From positions 1 to 21,331 of the forward strand of contig MHIZ01000017.1 in the NCBI GenBank assembly GCA_001817765.1: a DNA stretch of 21,331 nt, given 5' to 3'. Shown here one piece after another: positions 11,901 through 17,931 of this stretch (its first letter is position 1; every line of letters starts with the position of its first letter). Source of the DNA: Candidatus Colwellbacteria bacterium RIFCSPLOWO2_02_FULL_44_20b (GTDB lineage Bacteria; Patescibacteriota; Minisyncoccia; UBA6257; Colwellbacteraceae). The position numbers were made by a program, and so were the translations under genes. The notes under the pieces were generated by a model, which saw only the letters and a list, made by a program, of their open reading frames with translations, was not told where the DNA came from and made no database searches.

Positions 11901-12413
11901 ATGAAACAATCTACAACGTTATTTATTTTTGTCGGAGTTATTGTTCTTTTCCTTGTCGGCGTCGTGCTTATTGCGTGGCCGAGTGCGAGTAATGTTCCAG
12001 AGGAGACGGCTTCTGTTTCCGACTCTTCGCCATCAACTCTTAAACTTTCCGAGTCCTCATTTGATTTCGGGACTATCTCGATGAAGGCGGGAAAGGTACA
12101 ACGGATGTTTGGTGTTACGAATACGGGAACTACCCCCGTAGAAGTTGAGAAGCTCTATACTTCATGTATGTGCACGACGGCGAAGTGGACGCAAGGGGAT
12201 GATAGGCGGGGACCGTTTGGTATGCCGGGGCACGCGAGTGTTCCCGCTTTGAACGCTACGCTACAACCGGGGGAAACAGCGAATGTTCAGGTCGAATTTG
12301 ATCCAGCGGCGCATGGACCAGCAGGAATCGGGCCAGTTAACCGACTGGTATATCTTGATACGGGATCGGGGACGCCGCTTGAGTTTGAGTTTACGGCGAG
12401 CGTAACTCCATAA
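11901..12413 (+). CDS. Membrane-anchored DUF1573 protein
   Basis: This 170-residue protein has an N-terminal membrane helix (about 7-25), then a Ser/Thr-rich linker. A DUF1573 Ig-like domain spans about 47-168, with FDFGTISMKAGKVQRMF, the NTGTTPVEVEKLYTSC turn and a final FTASV strand. DUF1573 proteins are usually extracytoplasmic and of unknown function. Here C89 and C91 form CMC, followed by GMPGH (107-111). The Cys-x-Cys with nearby Met and His could form a copper site or be a thiol substrate; this is inference. The ATG at 11901 is preferred because the helix begins directly after it; ATG 11883 adds six residues and is also possible. It is followed by the CcdA-like gene after 6 nt. Confidence 0.85.
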   Translation: MKQSTTLFIFVGVIVLFLVGVVLIAWPSASNVPEETASVSDSSPSTLKLSESSFDFGTISMKAGKVQRMFGVTNTGTTPVEVEKLYTSCMCTTAKWTQGDDRRGPFGMPGHASVPALNATLQPGETANVQVEFDPAAHGPAGIGPVNRLVYLDTGSGTPLEFEFTASVTP

Positions 12414-12419
12414 CTTACG

Positions 12420-13202
12420 ATGCATAAGAAATTATTTGCGCTTATCGGTATTGCAATTCTCCTTATCGGAGGGGTTCTTGTATTTCGTTCAAGTTCTTTC
12501 GGAACGGATCTTTTATGGAAGGCGAGCGAGGGGGGAACATGGCTTGTTCCACTTGTCGGCGTTTCGGCTTTGATTGATAGTATTAACCCGTGCGCGTTCT
12601 CCGTTCTTCTCCTTACTATTGCGTTTCTTTTTACGCTTCAGGTGGGACGGGGAAAGATGCTTCTTCTTGGTAGTACTTATATTCTCGGCATTTTTGTCGC
12701 GTATATGGCGATTGGTTTAGGGATTTTGGGAACGCTTCATATCTTTAACACCCCGCACTTTATGGCGAAGGTTGGAGCGGGGGCGCTTACTCTTTTCGGA
12801 GTTATTAGCGTTCTTGGGGTCGTGTTTCCTAATTTTCCTGTCAAGCTTTCGATTCCGCAGGGAGCACACCGGAAGATCGCGGAGCTTATGAACCGGGGGT
12901 CATTCCCCATGGTGTTTCTTTTGGGAGCACTTGTGGGCTTGTGCGAATTTCCATGCACGGGCGGGCCGTACCTTATGGTTCTTGGACTTCTTCACGACTC
13001 GGGGACGTATCTTTCGGGCGTCGGGTATCTCATCTACTATAATCTTGTGTTTGTATTGCCTCTTGCTGTACTTCTTTTTATCGCGAGCGATAAACAGCTC
13101 TTGGAGCGGGCGCAGACGTGGCGGAAAGAAAATACGCACGCGATGCGGCTCTACGGCGGTCTTGCCATGGTCGGGCTTGGCCTCATTATATTTTTCCTTT
13201 AG
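12420..13202 (+). CDS. CcdA-like transmembrane electron transporter
   Basis: This 260-residue polytopic protein matches the CcdA/DsbD transmembrane family, which carries electrons from cytoplasmic thioredoxin to extracytoplasmic thiol proteins. The first active-site segment is INPCAF (55-60, Cys58). The second is CEFPCTGGPY (175-184, Cys175 and Cys179). The paired half-repeats and about seven helices agree with the family. An added N-terminal helix (about 5-22) precedes the core. It follows the DUF1573 gene directly and is near the anchored thioredoxin-like gene at 13756, its likely partner. The arrangement DUF1573, CcdA and thioredoxin suggests one pathway for reducing extracytoplasmic disulfides or for metal-protein maturation. 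Confidence 0.92.
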   Translation: MHKKLFALIGIAILLIGGVLVFRSSSFGTDLLWKASEGGTWLVPLVGVSALIDSINPCAFSVLLLTIAFLFTLQVGRGKMLLLGSTYILGIFVAYMAIGLGILGTLHIFNTPHFMAKVGAGALTLFGVISVLGVVFPNFPVKLSIPQGAHRKIAELMNRGSFPMVFLLGALVGLCEFPCTGGPYLMVLGLLHDSGTYLSGVGYLIYYNLVFVLPLAVLLFIASDKQLLERAQTWRKENTHAMRLYGGLAMVGLGLIIFFL

Positions 13203-13253
13203 AAGTCTGAATTCTTAAAGGGATAGAAAGTCTAACTTTCTTTACTTACTACA

Positions 13254-13763
13254 ATGCAGAACGAAATGAAATTTGAGGAATTGATGGCGAAAGTCAAAAA
13301 GATGCGCGAGGAAGGGGACGTTGATCTCTCGCTGGAAGAAGATTTGAGTATCGCGATTATGAACCTCATTAGCCTTGAGGAGCATTTCTTCTTTACCGGC
13401 GAGAAAACAGGAAAACCTCAGTACTTTGATCTCTTGAATGAAATACGAATGATGCGTAAAGAACTTTTGGGTCGGATCGTAATGCACCACGAGGGAGAAA
13501 CGTGGTGCATTACAAAACACTTACTCGCGACAACGATGCGGCTTATGGAAGTTGGGAGTAGGTATCAGGCGGAAGGCAAGAAAGACGAGGCGAAAAAACT
13601 CTTTGATATGGCGTATAAGACGTATTCATTTTTCTGGGCGATTCGCTTAAAGCTTGTCGCGACATCTGATCTCAAGAAAAAAGATGATATTCTTTCCGGA
13701 AAAACCGGAGCATGGACAGTCGAGGATATTGTTTCGAAACTCGTTGATTGTTGTAATGAATAA
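13254..13763 (+). CDS. Unknown helical cytoplasmic protein
   Basis: This 169-residue protein is highly helical and charged, with no signal peptide or membrane segment. Recognisable pieces include LSLEEDLSIAIMNLISLEEH (25-44), GETWCITKHLLA at about 81-92 and a Lys-rich pair of helices, then a double Cys near the C-terminus (DCCNE). I cannot assign a family. Its end overlaps the start of the thioredoxin-like gene by 8 nt, so the two are translationally linked. The Cys residues and the overlap suggest a tie to thiol metabolism, but no function can be inferred. In the leader TAAAGGGA, at 13216-13223, is a degenerate relative of the AAAGGTC motif, 30 nt before the ATG. Confidence 0.8.
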   Translation: MQNEMKFEELMAKVKKMREEGDVDLSLEEDLSIAIMNLISLEEHFFFTGEKTGKPQYFDLLNEIRMMRKELLGRIVMHHEGETWCITKHLLATTMRLMEVGSRYQAEGKKDEAKKLFDMAYKTYSFFWAIRLKLVATSDLKKKDDILSGKTGAWTVEDIVSKLVDCCNE

Positions 13764-14139
13764 ACGTCTTACCTCACTTCTTATTATTCTTGGGTTTATC
13801 GTGCTTGGTGTTGCGCTTTTTCTTCTTGTCGGACGGAGCGGCACACTACCTGTTTCAGTAGCGCCATTTGATACGTTTGCGCAATGCCTTGCCGAGAAAA
13901 ATGTGACGATGTATGGAGCGGCTTGGTGTTCGCATTGTCAGAACGAGAAAAAAGCTTTTGGCGATTCATTTCAGTATGTCCCGTATGTTGAGTGTCCGAA
14001 TAATCCGAAGGTTTGTTTGGACGCAGGCGTTGAAGGATATCCGACGTGGATTTTGGGGAACGGGGAAAAGCTTGTTGGCGAACAGGGTCTTTCGGGGCTT
14101 GCGGACGTTACAGGATGCGAGCTTCCGATTGTTGAATAA
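13756..14139 (+). CDS. Membrane-anchored thioredoxin-like protein, VKOR type
   Basis: This 127-residue protein has an N-terminal helix (about 6-25) and a thioredoxin fold outside the membrane. The active site is CSHC (58-61) in MYGAAWCSHC, and the cis-Pro loop is YPTW (95-98). Additional cysteines at C44, C80, C87 and C121 match the pattern of the thioredoxin domain that is fused to vitamin K epoxide reductase in cyanobacteria and others, including a VEC segment and a terminal GC. Here the VKOR part is absent and the domain is free, beside CcdA, so it may be reduced by CcdA rather than oxidised by VKOR. It begins 8 nt inside the preceding gene and is followed by a strong terminator that closes the unit. 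Confidence 0.9.
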   Translation: MNKRLTSLLIILGFIVLGVALFLLVGRSGTLPVSVAPFDTFAQCLAEKNVTMYGAAWCSHCQNEKKAFGDSFQYVPYVECPNNPKVCLDAGVEGYPTWILGNGEKLVGEQGLSGLADVTGCELPIVE

Positions 14140-14148
14140 GATGTTTTT

Positions 14149-14190
14149 AAAGAAAATCACCCGCGTACGGCGGGTGATTTTCTTTATTTT
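14149..14190 (+). terminator. Terminator of the thiol-redox gene block
   Basis: A 16-bp perfect stem, AAAGAAAATCACCCGC (14149-14164) with GCGGGTGATTTTCTTT (14170-14185), has a 5-nt loop and is followed by a T-rich stretch. Confidence 0.95.
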
Positions 14191-14252
14191 GGCTTATTTC
14201 CCTGCCTTCGATTGACTCAGAGTGGCTGATTTTACTGATATTTTGTTGTGGA

Positions 14253-14280
14253 CCCTCCTTCGCATAAAGCTACGGACGGG
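14253..14280 (+). repeat. Palindromic element, intergenic copy
   Basis: This copy opens CCCTCCTTCGC and closes GCTACGGACGGG, matching the element inside copB (8175-8200) at all but a few positions. It lies in a gene-free gap. Confidence 0.7.
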
Positions 14281-14321
14281 TGTGGAGAACTTTTACTTGT
14301 GCAGAGATTTGTTTCTCGATG

Positions 14322-14327
14322 TACACT
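14322..14327 (+). promoter_or_regulatory. Candidate -10 box for the dehydrogenase gene
   Basis: TACACT, with TTGTGC 19 nt upstream (14297-14302), is the best promoter-like sequence in the 14190-14374 gap. The spacing is long, so the call is weak. Nothing else but the palindrome was found in the gap. Confidence 0.4.
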
Positions 14328-14374
14328 AAGAAACGTCCTTAATAGTTTTTGGGGACTTATTTATTACTACACTA

Positions 14375-15478
14375 ATGCACCACGATACACTTGGACCAGA
14401 ACAAGTTGTTCACGTTTACGATTCGAAACTTGGTTTTGAGGCGTTTCTAGTCATTGATAATACGGCGCTTGGCGTCGGGAAAGGCGGGATTCGGATGACA
14501 CCGAATGTAACTCAAGAAGAAGTTTTTCGCTTGGCGCGGACCATGACCTATAAAAACGCGCTCGCGGGGATTCTGTTTGGCGGTGCGAAGGGGGGAATCG
14601 TGTACACAGGAAAGAGTGATGTAGAGAAGAAAAAAGTTCTTGAAAGTTTTGCGCGAGCGATTAAACCATTTTTAGGTACGCACTATATCGCGGGGCCGGA
14701 TGTGAATACCGGCGAACGGGAGATGGCATGGTTTGTTACTGCTGTTAAGAATAAGAAGGTAGCGACGGGAAAGCCGAAGCGGATGGGCGGATTACCACAT
14801 GAACTTGGGAGTACCGGATTTGGTGTTGCGCAAGCGGCGGCGATCGCGGCACGGGCAATTGGTTTTACTATTAAAGGCGCGACTGTCGCGATTGAGGGAT
14901 ACGGGAACGTTGGGAGTTTCACGTGCAAATTTTTAGAGGAGATGGGTGCTAAAATTGTCGCGGTTTCTGACAGTCGGGGAACAACATACTTGGAACGCGG
15001 TTTGGAGTGCGTGGAGCTTTCGAAAGTTAAGGCGCAGAGAAAACCGGTTAGCGAGTACCGCGGAGCGGAAGCTCTTTCGCGCGAAACTATTTTTGGCTTG
15101 CCGGTTGATATTCTTATTCCCGCGAGCGTTACCGATGTTATCAATGATTCAAATAAAGATTCGATTAAAGCGAAACTTATTGTTGAGGGGGCGAATATTC
15201 CGATGCGGGAGGATGTTGAAGAAGAGCTTTTTAAACGAGGAATTATGATCGTACCCGATTTTGTCGCGAACGCGGGCGGGGTGATTTCTTCATACGCGGA
15301 ACATAAAGGATTTAGTGCTCCAAAGATGTTTCAGCTCGTTGAAGAAAAGGTGAGTGCTTCAACGCGAGCAGTTGTGCAGTCGAGTCTTACAAAGGGTATT
15401 CATCCGAGACAGGCGGCGCTTCAACTCGCGGAGGCGCGGGTGCGGGCGGCAGACAAGAAGAGGAGGTTTACCTTTTGA
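14375..15478 (+). CDS. Glu/Leu/Phe/Val dehydrogenase family protein
   Basis: This 367-residue NAD(P)-dependent amino-acid dehydrogenase interconverts an amino acid, most likely glutamate, with its 2-oxo acid and ammonia. The N-terminal dimerisation domain holds GKGGIRMTP (35-43), the substrate-binding Lys in MTYKNALAG (57-65), the GGAKGGI loop (69-75, catalytic Lys72) and GPDVNTGE (107-114, Asp109). The Rossmann domain has IEGYGNVG (173-180) and later PASVTDVI. The protein is shorter than the usual 410-450 residues, mainly at the N-terminus. Substrate preference cannot be read from the sequence. It stands alone, with a promoter-poor gap before it and a large inverted repeat after it. Confidence 0.92.
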   Translation: MHHDTLGPEQVVHVYDSKLGFEAFLVIDNTALGVGKGGIRMTPNVTQEEVFRLARTMTYKNALAGILFGGAKGGIVYTGKSDVEKKKVLESFARAIKPFLGTHYIAGPDVNTGEREMAWFVTAVKNKKVATGKPKRMGGLPHELGSTGFGVAQAAAIAARAIGFTIKGATVAIEGYGNVGSFTCKFLEEMGAKIVAVSDSRGTTYLERGLECVELSKVKAQRKPVSEYRGAEALSRETIFGLPVDILIPASVTDVINDSNKDSIKAKLIVEGANIPMREDVEEELFKRGIMIVPDFVANAGGVISSYAEHKGFSAPKMFQLVEEKVSASTRAVVQSSLTKGIHPRQAALQLAEARVRAADKKRRFTF

Positions 15479-15528
15479 GAATGTTTTACTCAATACCGGC
15501 TGTTGATTTACTCCAGCGATAAATCACA

Positions 15529-15604
15529 GCCTCCGCCCTCGTTCCGACAATTCCGACGCTCCTTCGGAGGTCGGAAAACCGAGCTTGTCGGAACTGCGGG
15601 AGGC
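15529..15604 (+). repeat. Compound nested palindrome
   Basis: Three nested inverted repeats share one centre. The inner hairpin is TTCCGA/TCGGAA with CTCC/GGAG (15551-15576). The middle arms are TTCCGACAA (15542-15550) and TTGTCGGAA (15585-15593). The outer arms are GCCTCC (15529-15534) and GGAGGC (15599-15604). The TTCCGAC core occurs twice within the element. It is non-coding and could end transcription of the upstream dehydrogenase gene or be a mobile palindromic repeat. Confidence 0.7.
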
Positions 15605-15650
15605 ATCTCTTAAAAAATTCTCAAAAGATGAATTAGTGGTGAGTTTGAGG

Positions 15651-15656
15651 TAAAAT
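15651..15656 (+). promoter_or_regulatory. -10 box before the isomerase gene
   Basis: TAAAAT ends 7 nt before the ATG at 15664, which predicts a leaderless mRNA. No clear -35 box is visible. Confidence 0.45.
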
Positions 15657-15663
15657 AAAGGCA

Positions 15664-16629
15664 ATGATTGACGAAGCGATCCGAAATTTCGCGGAGCAAT
15701 TTTCGTACGAACCCGAGATTCAGAACGGGGCGAAACTTGGCCGTTATGATCGGTACGTTATTTGTGGCATGGGTGGGTCGCATCTTGCGGCGGATCTTCT
15801 TAGGGTTTGGAATCCGTATATACGGCTTACGGTTCATAAAGATTATGGGTTGCCGGCGCTTTCGAGGGATGATTTTGAAAAAAGTCTTTTGATTTTTGAT
15901 TCGTATTCAGGAAATACCGCCGAGGTGCTTGATGGATTCCGCGAGGCATTGAGACGCGGCTATGCGATGGCGGTTCTTGCGACCGGCGGAGAACTTTTGG
16001 AGGAAGCAAAGAAAGAAAAGGTTCCTTATGTCGAACTTCCTGACGAACATCTTCAACCGCGGCTTGGACTAGGATATGTGACGCGGGCGCTTTTACACCT
16101 TCTTCACGAAGAGGACGCGTTTCAAGAACTTGGAAAACTTACGGCAATTTTGAAACCAGAAGAATACGAGGAGATGGGAAAATGTCTTGCGGAACAGCTT
16201 AAGGGATTTGTGCCGATTATTTATTCGTCACGGGTGAATGGCGCGATTGCGTATAACTGGAAAATAAAATTTAACGAGACAGGAAAAACTCCGGCGTTCT
16301 TTAATGTTTTTCCAGAATTGAATCACAATGAAATGACGGGGTTTGATGTGAAAGAAGCAACGAAAGAGTTGTCGAGCAAGTTTTATTTTGTTTTCTTGAA
16401 AGATAAGAACGATGATCCACGGATTTTAAAACGGATGGAACTTACGGAGAGGCTTTTTAAGGATCGGGGGTTACGTGTTCAGGTTTTAGATATTGCTGGC
16501 GTGAACCCTTTTCATAAAATTTTTTCTTCCCTTATTTTTTCGGATTGGGTTTCTTATTATCTTGCGAAAGAGTATGGGTTTGATCCAGAAGTGATTCCGA
16601 TGGTCGAGGAGTTTAAAAAGAATACTTAA
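15664..16629 (+). CDS. Bifunctional phosphoglucose/phosphomannose isomerase
   Basis: This 321-residue SIS-domain enzyme converts glucose-6-phosphate or mannose-6-phosphate to fructose-6-phosphate, linking glycolysis with mannose-derived sugar synthesis. The first SIS domain contains CGMGGSH (34-40) and the phosphate-binding SYSGNT (80-85). The second half holds PELNHNEMTGF (217-227), typical of the dual-specificity PGI/PMI family, with the catalytic Glu and His region, and a conserved VNPFHKIFSSLIF segment near the C-terminus. The length is close to that of archaeal relatives (about 300-325). The gene starts right after a -10 box. The next gene follows after 29 nt with no terminator between them, so the two may share a transcript. 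Confidence 0.93.
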   Translation: MIDEAIRNFAEQFSYEPEIQNGAKLGRYDRYVICGMGGSHLAADLLRVWNPYIRLTVHKDYGLPALSRDDFEKSLLIFDSYSGNTAEVLDGFREALRRGYAMAVLATGGELLEEAKKEKVPYVELPDEHLQPRLGLGYVTRALLHLLHEEDAFQELGKLTAILKPEEYEEMGKCLAEQLKGFVPIIYSSRVNGAIAYNWKIKFNETGKTPAFFNVFPELNHNEMTGFDVKEATKELSSKFYFVFLKDKNDDPRILKRMELTERLFKDRGLRVQVLDIAGVNPFHKIFSSLIFSDWVSYYLAKEYGFDPEVIPMVEEFKKNT

Positions 16630-16658
16630 CAGCTGGGGAGTTTCTTGGCCTTCTAACC

Positions 16659-17657
16659 ATGGCGATCGAATATCCAATCATATTTCGCAAAAGTCCCGCC
16701 GCGCTTGTCCGCAGTATTATTTCAATTGATATTGTTCTCATCGCCCTTTTCTTTATCAGCATTCTTTTTGTCGATTATGAAGAACTTTTCGGGCGCGTGG
16801 CATTTCTTCAGGTTCTTTCATACGAAGTTCTCGCGGCGCTTCTTATTCTTATTCTGCAGGCGATTATCAGTTTTGTCGCGCTTGTTCAGTGGACGCGAGA
16901 ACATTATGAGATTCGCCAGCGGGAACTTGTTTTTCGTAGGGGCCTTTGGAAGCGCGAAGAAAAGGTTTATCTTCTTGATTCGATTAGATTTATTTCGTTT
17001 TCCCAGGATTTTCTTGAGCGCAAACTGAATTACGGGACAATCATGCTTGAGAGTTTTAACTCTCACGATAAAATCGTGATAGAGGAGATAAGCAACCCTC
17101 GATTCTACGTTACTATTTTTGAAAACCTTATTCGCGATATCCCTGTTTCTTCTTTACAACAAATACGTGAAAAGGATTTTACCTCGCTTCTTAAGGGGCG
17201 GGAGAATGAACTTGTCGAATTCAAGTCAACGTTTCGGTGGGATATTCGGAAGGCGATTACGAGTTTGGAGCTTGAACGGGTTGTTATGAAGACCGTCGCG
17301 GGATTTCTCAACACGAATGGGGGCGTTGTTGTTATCGGCGTTTCCGATACGGGCGAGGTTTTGGGTCTTGAACACGATTACAAAACGCTTCCGAAACGGA
17401 ATTCTGATAGTTTTGAAAATCATTTCAATCAAGTTTTTAACACAACGCTTGGCGCTCAGTTTCGCCATTTTGTTCAACTTCGTTTTGAATTGGTTGATGA
17501 TAAAGAAATCTGCCTTATCGATGTTCGGCCAAGCACAAAACCGGTGTATCTCAAATTTGATAACACTGAGGAGTTTTATATTAGGACGGGTAACAGTACT
17601 TCGCCGCTTAAGATGAGTGAGGTTGCGACCTACGTTTCGATTCATTGGAAAAATTAG
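16659..17657 (+). CDS. Membrane bPH2 domain fused to a Schlafen-type AlbA_2 domain
   Basis: This 332-residue protein joins two parts. Residues 1-165 carry two membrane helices (about 18-38 and 54-77) and a bacterial PH-like (bPH2, YdbS type) domain, with EIRQRELVFRRGLWKREE (84-101) and the LDSIRFISFSQDFLERKLNY segment (106-125). Residues 174-325 are an AlbA_2 (Schlafen AAA-4-like) domain with ENELVEFKSTF (182-192), FLNTNGGVVVIGVSDTGEV (216-234) and FYIRTGNST (306-314). AlbA_2 domains are thought to bind nucleic acid and are often beside helicase or winged-helix parts; here none is present. The fusion would hold a putative nucleic-acid-binding domain at the inner membrane. Function is unknown; defence, chromosome anchoring or RNA handling are open. 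Confidence 0.85.
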   Translation: MAIEYPIIFRKSPAALVRSIISIDIVLIALFFISILFVDYEELFGRVAFLQVLSYEVLAALLILILQAIISFVALVQWTREHYEIRQRELVFRRGLWKREEKVYLLDSIRFISFSQDFLERKLNYGTIMLESFNSHDKIVIEEISNPRFYVTIFENLIRDIPVSSLQQIREKDFTSLLKGRENELVEFKSTFRWDIRKAITSLELERVVMKTVAGFLNTNGGVVVIGVSDTGEVLGLEHDYKTLPKRNSDSFENHFNQVFNTTLGAQFRHFVQLRFELVDDKEICLIDVRPSTKPVYLKFDNTEEFYIRTGNSTSPLKMSEVATYVSIHWKN

Positions 17658-17685
17658 ACAATCTATAGTATATCTCTAGTATAAT
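17655..17685 (+). promoter_or_regulatory. Promoter for the putative structured RNA
   Basis: A perfect TATAAT at 17680-17685 has TAGACA (17655-17660) 19 nt upstream. Transcription would begin near 17692. No reading frame with coding character starts just after it. Confidence 0.5.
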
Positions 17686-17691
17686 GTTCTT

Positions 17692-17856
17692 TTGAATTTT
17701 TTCCGTTGCGGCGATGTATTGCTGGATGTTGCCGAAAAATAAGGCAACGCACCCTTTCTTTTTCGACCTTGAGAAGGGGCGAGTTGGTAGCTTCTACAAT
17801 ATTCGCCGTAGCAGTGAGAATTTATACACCCCGCGCTTGGCGCGGGTTTTATTTGC
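17692..17856 (+). ncRNA. Putative structured non-coding RNA of about 160 nt
   Basis: Between the membrane-fusion gene and typA is a unit with its own promoter and terminator and no convincing gene. Its proposed fold is a long-range stem, GTTGCGGCGA (17705-17714) with TCGCCGTAGC at about 17803-17812. The stem encloses hairpin GTTGCC/GGCAAC (17728-17748), a second hairpin CCCTTTCT/AGAAGGGG (about 17752-17779) and a small hairpin GTAG/CTAC (about 17787-17797). It is closed off by a GC-rich terminator. I do not recognise it as tmRNA, SRP RNA, RNase P, a T-box or a known riboswitch; 6S RNA is not excluded. A 51-codon frame from ATG 17714 runs through the terminator and is probably accidental. Confidence 0.45.
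17830..17856 (+). terminator. Terminator of the putative structured RNA
   Basis: CCCGCGC (17830-17836) pairs with GCGCGGG (17840-17846) around TTG. A T-run follows. Confidence 0.85.
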
Positions 17857-17881
17857 AAAATGTGACTAAAACTGTTATTCT
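17853..17881 (+). promoter_or_regulatory. Promoter of typA
   Basis: TTGCAA (17853-17858) and TATTCT (17876-17881) are 17 nt apart, and TG precedes the -10 box by one base (extended -10). Transcription would start near 17888, giving a 44-nt leader. Confidence 0.65.
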
Positions 17882-17887
17882 ATCTGC

Positions 17888-17927
17888 GATAGAGGCTTGT
17901 TTTCTGCCTTATCGGGCAGATTTTTTT
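17888..17927 (+). promoter_or_regulatory. Candidate attenuator in the typA leader
   Basis: TCTGCC (17903-17908) and GGCAGA (17915-17920) form a hairpin followed by seven T, a terminator placed only 4 nt before the ATG. An alternative pairing of GATAGAGGC (17888-17896) with GCCTTATC (17906-17913), with one bulge, would use the hairpin's 5' arm and prevent it forming. The two folds exclude each other, as in transcription attenuation. The effector, if any, is unknown. Confidence 0.5.
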
Positions 17928-17931
17928 ATCT

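Noticed and set aside
13654..13755. A longer start for the thioredoxin-like gene
   Set aside because: It lies wholly inside the preceding gene in another frame and would put 34 non-conserved residues before the membrane helix.
17714..17869. A 51-codon frame starting ATG at 17714
   Set aside because: It runs through a strong terminator hairpin, has no ribosome binding site, and its residues look random. The structured-RNA reading explains the region better.
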